Below, one piece after another: positions 1 to 9,200 of a stretch of 24,153 nt of DNA (its first letter is position 1; each line of letters starts with the position of its first letter). The notes under the pieces are model-generated. The model saw nothing but the letters and a program-made list of their open reading frames with translations, had not been told where the DNA came from and made no database searches. The position numbers and the translations under genes were made by a program. The DNA is from Roseiarcus sp050015935 (GTDB lineage Bacteria > Pseudomonadota > Alphaproteobacteria > Rhizobiales > Beijerinckiaceae), in the NCBI GenBank assembly GCA_050015935.1, contig JBEKAL010000084.1:1-24153 (forward strand), written 5' to 3'.

Positions 1-2
1 GC

Positions 3-101
3 CTGGCAAAGGACTGGGAAAACCTCAACCGCAACGCCCTCGCCTTCCTCCGCCTCGCCTCCATCCGCCTCATGCTCAGAAAACTCTGTAATCCCTCATG
101 A
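3..101 (+). CDS. IS5-family transposase, C-terminal end (5' part outside the window)
   Basis: The frame is open from the window edge and encodes the last 32 residues before a TGA at 99-101. It contains the run KDWENLNRNALAFLRLASI followed by RLMLRKLCNP, which I recognise as the C-terminus of IS5-family DDE transposases. In that family this helix follows the catalytic glutamate region, so the catalytic core lies outside the window. The element end is probably just downstream, in the GC-rich stretch 102-117. The sequence CTAA at 118-121 fits the YTAR target used by IS5 elements. Whether the full transposase is intact cannot be judged here. Confidence 0.8.
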   Translation: MAKDWENLNRNALAFLRLASIRLMLRKLCNPS

Positions 102-117
102 AGTCTCCGGACGGACT

Positions 118-2028
118 CTAAGAGCCGTTCGGATGCGAGTGGGTTCCATATACATTAAGGAACAGCTTGACCATAATCGCGGGCTCAATGCTGTAGTTGG
201 TATAGTATAAGTTTTCATGGTCCCAAATCTGGCTCGCCGCAGGCCAGCTGATCGGGGCGCTGCCATGCCGGACATCTTGCCAATAATTCATTTGATGGAG
301 GTGACCGGTGTCGCCGTAGCAAATGCCTGGCTTATTGGCGATCCAGGTCAAGGGCACAAGCCCACTGCCGATTACCGCGACAAAGAAGTCACATCGAAAA
401 GCCCAGTGCAAAGTTTCAGGAAAGCCGGCGTGCAAGCCCATGAGCCCCATGACATACGCGACGCGGTCGATAGGGGTCGAAGCGATCGACCTGGCCGATT
501 CTTCGCAGTCCGCCCATCCGTCAAGATAGACGATGATGTCGCCATCATATACGGATCGCAAGGCACGAATGATGGCGATGATACCTTCATCTTGTTCGAC
601 CCAGGCCTTGTTGTGCGATCGCAAGTTCACGTAAAGGACATATTGGCCTTTGGAGCTCAAAGCTTCCGCGCTTTGCCACCGTTCCGGTGCTTCAGCAGCA
701 AAGCGCGCTTCGGCCGCACGGCGAATCTTGTTGGCCAGCGCGTCATCGATTTTCGTAGCCGTCGACCGGACAAGAATTTCGTTGCGGCTCAGCATCTCAT
801 CGAACAACTTCCCCCAGTCAGCGAGTTCGACTACGGGAGGCAGCGTATCACACGCGAAGATATCTTTTATAGCGAGCCATTTCGCTTGAGGTGAATAGAC
901 AGTTTGGACGTCGTTCAGACCTGTCAACCGGATCAATCTTTCGAGACCGGACACCTCATTCCAGAAGTAGTGACCCATATTGTTGCCAAAGCCGGAAGCC
1001 AATGCCGGCTTGTGCTGGCTCCTCCGATAGACGCTCATCTGGTCAAAGTGTTGAACACAGAGCGATAAATATTCGGAGATTACCTCCTCTGGATGAGACC
1101 AATTCGTGTATCCTTCGTTTTCATAGATGACAATATCCTGCGTCACTAGCCAGATGAACGAAACCGTGCCCGCCCAGCCGGTGCCTGTGCCAACGACGAT
1201 CGGATTCTTGCCTTGGAATTCGTACACGATCGCAAGGACGGAGTGGCGGACCGGCACCGGTATCGAGTTTTGCGTACGGATAAGCGAACCGTCATAAGGC
1301 GAAATCAGCTCAAGGAAGCCCGAGGCGACGATCCCTGGCTGGAAAGCGTTTGTGAGCTTGGGAAACCCGTCGACAAGATCACCGGTGACGGCCCCTTCAA
1401 TGAGAGCGGCATTATTCTGAACGAAAAAGGCCTGAATAACGGCCGGCATGATTCCGGCATGCCGCAAAAGGCCTTCATGGTCGTAAAGAGAGTTAATCGG
1501 CAGCATCTGAACGTGGTTGTCGCCGAACAAGGCATTCGCGACGATCTTAGGATCGGCCCACTCTTGCAGCGCATCGGGGTATAATCTATCAGCGTTAATA
1601 AGCTGCGCAAGCGCGCCGCGCAGCTCCACGCGGGCCACTTGAGGTACTCCAGGCGCCCCGGTGGCGACTCCCAAAGCATATGTCACCCGCTTGATTTCAA
1701 ACGAAGTCCATTCGCTGTAGAGGCGGACTTCCAGTCTGCAGTCGATTCTGACGTAAGTTTGGATGCGTATCGTGCTGCAATGGGTCGAAATCCGTTGCGA
1801 TGCAAAGACAATCCCCTCACCGTATATATCGATGAAAGCGCATGGTATCTCACTTATCGGAAACAAGATGTCCACGACAAAAGTGTAAAGTCCAATCTTG
1901 ATCGGCACATAGGGGCCAAACACGACGAAGCCGCGGTCTTTCCCGCCAAAGGTGATCGAGGTCCCGTCCCTAGATAGGGCCGCTCCAAGTTGGAGAGAAA
2001 AGCTTGAAAGCGGGATGTCTTGAGTCAA
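118..2028 (-). CDS. Hypothetical protein, putative GT-B/GT61-like glycosyltransferase (tandem paralogue 1)
   Basis: This 636-residue protein belongs to no family I can name. Residues 1-120 look all-beta, with a GPYV..K.G.YTFVVD pattern like a small carbohydrate-binding beta-sandwich. About residue 350 is MGHYFWNE followed by a hydrophobic helix, recalling the NxxHW-type motif of GT61/DUF563 glycosyltransferases. The C-terminal third has a Rossmann-like alternation ending in AVIGSGLVPLTW and NKPGICYGD, similar to the nucleotide-sugar-binding half of GT-B enzymes. Glycosyltransferase activity is an inference. No signal peptide or membrane helix is visible, so it is probably cytoplasmic. The start is TTG at 2028: TGGAGA at 2035-2040 lies 6 nt upstream and no in-frame ATG fits better. 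It lies 28 bp behind its paralogue, implying one transcript. Its TAG stop touches the presumed IS5 target CTAA, but its length matches the paralogue, so it appears intact. Confidence 0.8.
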   Translation of the reverse strand: MTQDIPLSSFSLQLGAALSRDGTSITFGGKDRGFVVFGPYVPIKIGLYTFVVDILFPISEIPCAFIDIYGEGIVFASQRISTHCSTIRIQTYVRIDCRLEVRLYSEWTSFEIKRVTYALGVATGAPGVPQVARVELRGALAQLINADRLYPDALQEWADPKIVANALFGDNHVQMLPINSLYDHEGLLRHAGIMPAVIQAFFVQNNAALIEGAVTGDLVDGFPKLTNAFQPGIVASGFLELISPYDGSLIRTQNSIPVPVRHSVLAIVYEFQGKNPIVVGTGTGWAGTVSFIWLVTQDIVIYENEGYTNWSHPEEVISEYLSLCVQHFDQMSVYRRSQHKPALASGFGNNMGHYFWNEVSGLERLIRLTGLNDVQTVYSPQAKWLAIKDIFACDTLPPVVELADWGKLFDEMLSRNEILVRSTATKIDDALANKIRRAAEARFAAEAPERWQSAEALSSKGQYVLYVNLRSHNKAWVEQDEGIIAIIRALRSVYDGDIIVYLDGWADCEESARSIASTPIDRVAYVMGLMGLHAGFPETLHWAFRCDFFVAVIGSGLVPLTWIANKPGICYGDTGHLHQMNYWQDVRHGSAPISWPAASQIWDHENLYYTNYSIEPAIMVKLFLNVYGTHSHPNGS

Positions 2029-2034
2029 CGATAA

Positions 2035-2040
2035 TCTCCA
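2035..2040 (-). promoter_or_regulatory. Ribosome binding site for a TTG start
   Basis: Read on the minus strand this is TGGAGA, six bases before the TTG at 2028-2026. It decides the start: the only nearby ATG, which overlaps this site, is out of frame with the long reading frame. Confidence 0.6.
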
Positions 2041-2056
2041 TTGAATTATAATACAC

Positions 2057-3970
2057 TTAAACGCCTGCCGATGTTTGAAGTCGGCACCATAGGTCTAGGA
2101 ACAGCCTGACCATAATCGCGGGATCAATGCTGTAGTTGGCATAAGCTTGATCGCTCACGTCTCGGATCTGGTCCGCCGTCGGGCAGCTGATCGTGGCCAT
2201 ATCATTCCGCACGCGTTGCCAATATGTCATTTGGTGGCGGTGGCCGCTATCGCCATAACAAATGCCAGGCTTATTAGCTAGCCAAGTCACCGGCACGAGC
2301 CCGCTGCCGATCACCGCAACAAAGAAATCGCATCGAAACGCCCAATGCAGTGTTTCTGGAAAGCCCGCGTGCAGGCCCATGAGTCCCTTGACGTAAGTGA
2401 CGCGGTCGATCGGAGTCGCGGCGATTGCGTCGGCGGACTCCTTGCAGTCCGCCCATCCGTCGAGGTAGACGACGATCTCACCCTCATGGACGGAACGCAA
2501 CGCGCGAATGATCGCAATAATTCCCAAATCCTGTTCGACCCAAGCTTTGTTGTGTGATCGCAAGTTCACGTAAAGGACGTATTGGCCTTTCGAGGTCAAA
2601 TCATTCGCGCTTTGCCAGCGTTCAGGCGCTTCCGCCGCGAAGCGTGTTTCGGCTGCTCGCCTTATCTTAAAAACCAGTCTATCGTCGCATAGCGTTCCGG
2701 CAGGGTGGACGAGAATTTGATTACGATCCAGCGCCTCACCAGCCAAATCTTCCCAGTCATCGAGTTCGACTACCGGCGGCAGCGGATCACGCGCGAATAT
2801 TTCTTTCATACTTAGCCATCGCGATCTAGGCGAATAGATAGTCTGAACTCCGGCGAGGCTCGTAAGTCTGATCACCCTTTCGAGGCCGGATGTCTCATTC
2901 CAGAAATAATGACCCATATTGTAATTAAAGCCGGAGGCCAATGCCACCGTATGCCTAGACTTTCTATAATCGTTGAGTCGATCAGCGTGCCCTACGCAGA
3001 AAGCGAGATATTGGGAAATCACCTGCTCGGGGTTCGACCAATCAGTGTCTCTGAAATTGTCATGAACAACAATATCGTGCTTCACCAGCCACATGAACGA
3101 TGCCGACCCGGCCCAGCCAGTGCCCACACCGACAACGATCGGATTTTCACCTTGGAACTCATACACAATGGGAAGGATAAAGCGAGCGATCGGCACGGGA
3201 ATGGAATTTTGCGTCCGGATGAGTGATCCATCGTAGGGGGAAACCACCTCAAGGCAGCCGGAGGAAATAATCCCCTGTTGAAAGCTGTTAGTCAACTCGG
3301 GGTATCCATCTACAAGATCGTCGGCGGGCACCGTGCACGGCTGCGATTGTTTTCCATTATTCTGAACAAAAAATGCCTTGATGACGGCCGGCATGACTCC
3401 AGCATGCTGCCAAAGGCTTTCATGTTCATCAAGGGATTGAAACGGAATGATGCGAAACCGGTTGTCGCCGAACAAGGCGTCTGCCACGATTTTCGGATCA
3501 GTCCATTCCGAAGGTAGTGACGGCGTCGCGTCGGGACTGAGACTCTCGACAAGGCGTTGGCGCAGATGCTCAGGATCAAATAGGGGTAAGCTAGGACTTC
3601 GGACAAATGCTCCGCGCCAATATGTAACCCGGCGGATCAGCAAATACGTCACTTTGCTGTAAATTTTAAGTTCAAGATCGCCTTCTACGCTAGTAAAAGC
3701 CTGAATGGTAATCGTATTGCAATGAGTTGAAATCTGCTGCGATGCGATAACAGTGTTGTCACGGAACACCGCAACGTGCCCGCATGGTATTTCTCTCGCC
3801 GGAAGCAATATATCCACGATGAACGTGTGAATACCCGCCTTGACAGAAATATGTGGACTGCAAATCACGTAGCCACTGTTATCACCGTGAAAATATAGGT
3901 GTGACCCATCCCCAGATAGACCCGCTCCCATATGAAGGGAAAACCTTTCCAATGGAATGTCGTTGCGCAA
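2057..3970 (-). CDS. Hypothetical protein, putative GT-B/GT61-like glycosyltransferase (tandem paralogue 2)
   Basis: This 637-residue protein is a close paralogue of the gene at 118-2028 along its whole length. It has the same N-terminal beta-rich module (GYVICSPHISVKAG and onward), the same MGHYFWNE motif near residue 350, and a nearly identical C-terminal third including VLYVNLRSHNKAWVEQD, GFPETLHWAFRCDFFVAV and GSGLVPVTW. Divergence is concentrated around residues 120-170 and in the last 40 residues. That pattern fits duplication followed by change in acceptor or donor specificity, which is inference. It starts with TTG at 3970, and AAGGA at 3980-3984 is the likely ribosome binding site (9 nt). 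It follows the STELLO-like gene after 67 bp and precedes its paralogue after 28 bp. The neighbours all look like glycan enzymes, so a role in surface polysaccharide synthesis is the best reading. Confidence 0.8.
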   Translation of the reverse strand: MRNDIPLERFSLHMGAGLSGDGSHLYFHGDNSGYVICSPHISVKAGIHTFIVDILLPAREIPCGHVAVFRDNTVIASQQISTHCNTITIQAFTSVEGDLELKIYSKVTYLLIRRVTYWRGAFVRSPSLPLFDPEHLRQRLVESLSPDATPSLPSEWTDPKIVADALFGDNRFRIIPFQSLDEHESLWQHAGVMPAVIKAFFVQNNGKQSQPCTVPADDLVDGYPELTNSFQQGIISSGCLEVVSPYDGSLIRTQNSIPVPIARFILPIVYEFQGENPIVVGVGTGWAGSASFMWLVKHDIVVHDNFRDTDWSNPEQVISQYLAFCVGHADRLNDYRKSRHTVALASGFNYNMGHYFWNETSGLERVIRLTSLAGVQTIYSPRSRWLSMKEIFARDPLPPVVELDDWEDLAGEALDRNQILVHPAGTLCDDRLVFKIRRAAETRFAAEAPERWQSANDLTSKGQYVLYVNLRSHNKAWVEQDLGIIAIIRALRSVHEGEIVVYLDGWADCKESADAIAATPIDRVTYVKGLMGLHAGFPETLHWAFRCDFFVAVIGSGLVPVTWLANKPGICYGDSGHRHQMTYWQRVRNDMATISCPTADQIRDVSDQAYANYSIDPAIMVRLFLDLWCRLQTSAGV

Positions 3971-4037
3971 CGATGGTCGTCCTTCTATTCACCTATACCC
4001 AAAGGCCTACCACTATTTGGATCGAACATACAACCGC

Positions 4038-5039
4038 TCAAAGGCCGGAAAGATCCTCAAGCCACGCATCGAGCAGAGGTAGCTCCTGTGGGCCTATGAA
4101 GTTGAGCGCCACCAGCCGCTCATAAGCCGCCCGCATTGCCGCCGCAACGTGCTCCGGTCCGGACCGGAGATCGATCTCCTCCAACGCTTGGCGGATGCGG
4201 TCGTTGTTGAGATAGCCGGGGACTTCCTCCTCGAAATCGCGCAACAGGTCGTGTTCGTTGCGCTCTTGAATGACGGTCGCGCTGTGGAACAGAATGCCCC
4301 ACGCATTGAGGTAAGCAATGCGTTGCGCGACGAAACTGCGCCAGATATCAGTCATCCGAAACGAGCAATAGTAGGGAAGATAGAGCAGAGGGAACGCTTC
4401 TCGATACCACGTCGTGTTCTGACTGTTGAACGGGCACCATGCCCCTCGCAAGGCCACCGGAGCCTCTTGCCGAAAATTCATCGGCAACGGTAGAACGAGC
4501 CGATAAATTGCGTCTACGTCGGGATTCTCGTCAGCTAACCCTTGCTGTATAGGGCAGTAGACCTCTTCGCTGGCAAGCTCACTCCATGCAGGCGGGGGCT
4601 GATTGATGCGATCGAGGGGAAAACCCCGCGGCCACACCACGCCGGAAGCGTAATATGCATAGACATTCACCCAATCCGGTGTCGTGACAAGCCGAGCCGG
4701 CACCGTTGACTTGCGCGGCGTCCAAAACTCTGCGCACGGTATGTTGTCGTCGTCGGTCTCCAATAGAACCGAAACACCGTCGCGGATAAGCGCTAGATAG
4801 CCGATGTTCTTGCGCGCATAGTGTCGTGCCGGGGCAAGTTCGGCGTATCTAAAACCCGACTTTCGCTGAGCGTCGAGGTCGAGATAGAGCGCTCCCTCCT
4901 GCTGGAAGTCGGCTGGGCTCTTCTGATCCCCGATCAGGACAAATCGTGCGTCGAGTTTACTTGCACCACGGCTAATATCCGCGACTCCCCTTGTTGGGTA
5001 ATTGATTGTCGTTATAACTATACCATATTTCTCTGCCAT
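4038..5039 (-). CDS. STELLO/DUF288-like glycosyltransferase
   Basis: The 333-residue product has the layout of the STELLO (DUF288) family: an N-terminal strand then TTINYPT, a conserved YARKNIGYLALIRDG helix, and the acidic motif ETDDDNIP, which would coordinate the metal and nucleotide sugar as the DxD motif of a GT-A fold. The C-terminal half carries the conserved aromatic block PLLYLPYYCSFRMTDIWRS, then a VAQRIAYLN helix, also seen in STELLO proteins. Donor and acceptor are unknown. The reading frame is open to 5165, but the ATG at 5039 is preferred because GGTGG lies just upstream and the family homology begins there. An ATG nine codons earlier is the alternative. It sits between a methyltransferase and two glycosyltransferase-like paralogues on the same strand, consistent with assembly of a decorated polysaccharide. 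No membrane segment is seen. Confidence 0.75.
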   Translation of the reverse strand: MAEKYGIVITTINYPTRGVADISRGASKLDARFVLIGDQKSPADFQQEGALYLDLDAQRKSGFRYAELAPARHYARKNIGYLALIRDGVSVLLETDDDNIPCAEFWTPRKSTVPARLVTTPDWVNVYAYYASGVVWPRGFPLDRINQPPPAWSELASEEVYCPIQQGLADENPDVDAIYRLVLPLPMNFRQEAPVALRGAWCPFNSQNTTWYREAFPLLYLPYYCSFRMTDIWRSFVAQRIAYLNAWGILFHSATVIQERNEHDLLRDFEEEVPGYLNNDRIRQALEEIDLRSGPEHVAAAMRAAYERLVALNFIGPQELPLLDAWLEDLSGL

Positions 5040-5213
5040 TTGTCCACCATCACCCGTCTCCCTCATCGCTGTAAACCCTTCTCTAACTGCATTCGCCAAA
5101 CGTCGACGCCTTGAGCATCGATTTGGACTTAATGCGGATTGTTGCTTCCTACACCCTACCTTCACACGCCCGATAATACGAGTATCGGCCCGAGAGAACA
5201 GAAAAGCGATGCT

Positions 5214-5933
5214 TCACTTCCGACATACGATAACCTCGGTGTACTCTCCTATGACACCGTGCGTCGGATCCCAAAATCGTATAATTCTGACGTCGAATGG
5301 CGCCCATTGTGCGATCTGTTTTGAAATATCGTAGCCGTAATCGTTAGTGACAAGCGCGCCTTTTTCATCGATCGGATTGCCATGGTATTCCGGAGTGGCG
5401 GTTAGATGATTGACGGAGCCATCCGAATTGAGGGTCGCTAGCGGTGTTAAAGCTTCCACCAAGTGTTTTCTTATTGGAAATGTATGCAAGTAATATCCAT
5501 CCTTTTTCAACGTCCGCCATATTTCCGCATAAACCATCTTCGGGTTAAATACATGCTCCATTACATCTAGGGTGACAACGAGATCAAATATCTCGTCATC
5601 GAAAGTCTGTTTCTCAAGGTCTTCGTTCCGAAATCCGTTAACGGTTGTTCCAAGAATTTCATGGGGAAAGTAGTGTGACGGCACGTAGTGGCGAGCCTCT
5701 CGCGCCATGCGTTCGGAGAATCCGCGTTGAGCAGGTGACGACTCGTGAATGAACACGTCTCTCCAGTTCGGAAAGACCTCTTTGACAACGAGGGCGAGAG
5801 CGCGCTCGCGCACGAGCGACCCACAGTTCCCGCAGATGAGGAAATCCCGAAACCATTCGGAGTCGCTTCTGAAGGTTTGCGGGGTGTCGCAGCAAGGGCA
5901 GAATCCATCGTGCGTGTATCCGACATGCGACAT
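5214..5933 (-). CDS. Class I SAM-dependent methyltransferase with N-terminal zinc ribbon
   Basis: From the ATG at 5933 the protein has 239 residues. A four-cysteine knuckle (C12, C14/C15, C34, C37, in FCPCCDT and ICGNCGS) forms a probable zinc ribbon at the N-terminus. It is followed by a Rossmann methyltransferase of the Methyltransf_11 type, with FDLVVTLDVMEHV as motifs II/III and an LKKDGYYLHTFP strand after it. The usual glycine-rich motif I is poorly conserved: HESSPAQRG stands in its place. Related proteins sit in polysaccharide and lipid-modification loci, so O-methylation of a sugar is plausible but not proven. AAGGA lies 9-10 nt before this ATG. The frame stays open to a TTG at 6023, which would add 30 residues. 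It is 174 bp upstream of the STELLO-like gene. Confidence 0.75.
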   Translation of the reverse strand: MSHVGYTHDGFCPCCDTPQTFRSDSEWFRDFLICGNCGSLVRERALALVVKEVFPNWRDVFIHESSPAQRGFSERMAREARHYVPSHYFPHEILGTTVNGFRNEDLEKQTFDDEIFDLVVTLDVMEHVFNPKMVYAEIWRTLKKDGYYLHTFPIRKHLVEALTPLATLNSDGSVNHLTATPEYHGNPIDEKGALVTNDYGYDISKQIAQWAPFDVRIIRFWDPTHGVIGEYTEVIVCRK

Positions 5934-6209
5934 AAGTGTCACGTCCTTCTGATGCCATTTGACGAAGGATGGCGGTAGGGTATGTCCAAAATAACGCGCA
6001 TTTTGTTCGCACCACAACCTCAACTTCTTTCAGCGAGTGACTGAGTACACTCTACCGACGCCAAAAGGGAATTCCCCTGATTCGTGTCAAGTCGCGGCGT
6101 TACGTCGGCCCCAGGAGCTAAACAGTTTCAAGGCCCGAACATTGCAAGCCGGGCACGCCGAGCAGGTGTCAAATCGATCAAAGCGTGAGAGCCTACCCCA
6201 ATCCATCGC

Positions 6210-9200
6210 TCAGTTTTCGAAAAGCATCTCGTGAATGCGGTAACCGACCGCTCTCGTCACGTAACATGGAGTCCGCTCCAAGGCATGCGCCAGCGTCCCG
6301 TCTATGACCGGCCCAGTTTCTGAAACACGCGGGCCCGATTTCGAATGGACGAAATCGTCGAGAGTTAATCCCAATCCCAGCAAGGCCGTCAAGGCTCGCG
6401 GACGAAACCAAAACATCGAGCCCGCGGGAAACACGGGCTGTTCCGCCTTCGTCACCTTGATTCCGAGCCTCTGAAGCAGCTCCGCGGCCAATTCGTAGTT
6501 AGAGCCCCATTCGACATGTTTCGCCGCCGGCGGAAACGCTCTTGGATAGACGAGACCGAGTTTTGGATCATTAGCGAATGCTTCGATTATGGCGGCAACG
6601 TTTTGCGGCGAACCTAAGAGGTTGCGGAGCAAATATTCCCGCCATCCGGAAAACTCCAAATTGTAAGGCGTCTTCTTGGAATGGAGCTTGCAGCAGACGT
6701 CATAGCTCCGGGCTTCCGGCAGCGCGTGCGCTATGAATGGCCAGATGTCGGCGCCCACGTTGTCGACGCCTATGACTTTAAGGCTTCCCAACATTGGCAA
6801 TTTTCGTTCGCGCACCCGTTCAAAGACGTAGTCCCGTTGCTCGACGGGCGTCGTGATCAACAGGTCAAATGTGCCAGGAACTAGCGCGAAGTGTTCTACG
6901 AATTCATCGAGTAGGTCGGTGTAAAAAATATGAGCGGCAATGAGGACGCGAACTCGCAGAGGATCGATTGAAGCAGGGCGGAAGTTATTGAGCGCGCGAG
7001 CTGTGGCGTCGAGATAAGCATAGCCGTATTTGCGGTCGGGTTCGAGATAGGCGCCTTCCGCCCATTCGTTCCAGGCGTTGATAAAGATAAGTTTCTCGTC
7101 GCACGACCGAGTAGGGTCGGCGTGGGTCGCGGCGCATAAGCCTTCCAGCCAGCCCTGGTATCGGTACGGGGCCGAATTTACCATCAGGGCGGGGTTGCTC
7201 CGTCGCGGCGTGCAATCCCAGTCGGGCACGATGCCGCGGAACTGACGATACTCCAGCGCCGGAGCCGCCAGCGATCTGTCGACCGCATGCTCATAATCGT
7301 ACACGTATCCTTCAAACCCCGGATCATAGAACTGCATACGGTCGTTAACAGTTTTCATTCCGAGATTGCTCGGAGGAAACTCAATCGCCGCATCAAACCC
7401 ATATTTGCGTGGGTCGACGGCACCTTCAAAGGCGGTCTGCATGACGACCATATAAGGGTCTTTCAGTCCCGCACGATGAAAGCAGCCGCGCCATCGTTCG
7501 AGCGTTGCTCTTACGTCCGGGAAGAGCGAGGGACGATAAATGGCCAGCACCGGGCGCCCATCGATCGTGATATAGCGCCTATCGTTTACAGCGGGTTCAA
7601 TATCGCGGAAAAACGCAATATCGTCTTCCGGACTATGAGCCTGTTTCAAGAGCACATTGGACTTATTTGGCAACCCGTCCCAGTTTGCGGTCCACGGCTC
7701 ATTCGCCCAATGAAGACAAAAGGGGATGTCGAGATCGGGATTTGCGAGAAGCATATCGTATGGCACCCGCATTATGCCTTTTCCATCAAAGAAATAATGA
7801 TGCAAACAAAAGCCGTAAATGCCGAATTGTTTGGCAAGTTCGATCTGTCGCGCCAGAACTTCTTTGAGGCGCGTATCATAGAATCCGAGTTCACCAGGCA
7901 GACGGGGCTGGTAATGCCCCTTGAACATCGGAGCGGCCTTCGTCGTATTCGCCCATTCGGTGAACCCGCGTCCCCAGAATCTATCGTTCTCAGAGAAAGG
8001 GTGAAATTGAGGAAGATAAAAGGCAATGAACTTAACATCCGAACGTCGAATGATTGGGACAGTTTCCGCTACATAGCTTCCTTCGTTTTCTACTTTACTA
8101 TACGCAGAGTACACATCGTTTATTATCGTCGACGCAGAAATATTCATTGGACGGACCGTTGCCAATCCCTTACGACGTCCCTCCATAACATAATGCACGA
8201 CAGGATTAATATCCGGATGAGAGGTTATTCCTGCCACGCGGCAATAATATTTCGTGTCAAACAATCTAGATGGGTCCCGCATTTCTCGGTAACCATTGTC
8301 AATCCAATGTACAAGTGGGTCTAATCCATGCCTACGAACATCAATATTTTTCTCGCCGTAAAACACCGGGTCAAAAAGGCCGCTATCTTTGACAATCCGA
8401 ATTACCTCTTCGCGCGAGCGCTCGAAATAAGCCTCTCGTTTAGGCAAAAACGCCCACTTCTTACCCGCGTGCGCGCAGAAAAACAAGAACGACCTTTCGA
8501 CCCCATGGGCAAGAGTATTGTCTCGTAGGTTAGAAAACCCATTAAAGTCAGTCCAGCGAAGTTTAAGTCCAAACAAAGACCTCAACGCCTCGGGTCTGAA
8601 CCAAAACATGGACCCGCTCGGAAACTCGATGGGTTGGTTCGGAACCAACCTTATATTGATCTCAGAGAGCAATTTCTGCATAGGTCGGGCGTTCGCGCCA
8701 ATATTTAGCCATCCGGACAAATTCTCAAAATGTTGCGGCATTAATAACCCGAGATCCGGATCAGCGTTGAAAGCATTTACGATTGAACGGACTCGGGCGG
8801 CGTCGCCCAGCAATTGCGGGAATAGGTGCCGCCGCCACGCTTCGCCGAATTCAGGTGGATTATGAGAAGATTTCTTCCCGTGCAGTTTTAAACAAATGTC
8901 GTGTTCTTGAAATCGTTCTGGAAATCCAAACAAAAATGGCGCGATATCCAATCCTTCGTTGGGTACGATTACAATTGCGGGATAGACGTCCTGTTGCGCA
9001 AACACCTCCGCAATTCGTTCTCTTTTCCGACTTGTATCGGTGGTGACGTAGATATTTGTCGGAAGATCGATACGCGCAAGGTAGGCAGCAATTTCGTGCG
9101 CCAAGCCCTCATAGAATAGGTGAACGAAGACCCCTATCGGCCGTTCGAGATGCGTTTCTTGATCGGGACCCGAGAGCACGACATTTGTTTGCCAATCTCG

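Noticed and set aside
6024..6209. A sigma-70 promoter on the minus strand using TTGACA at 6168-6173
   Set aside because: No acceptable -10 box lies 16-18 bases downstream of it; the hexamer alone is weak evidence.
7287..8324. A 345-codon plus-strand frame inside the RgpF-WbsX gene
   Set aside because: No recognisable motif, and the opposite strand encodes conserved WbsX and repeat segments over the same bases.
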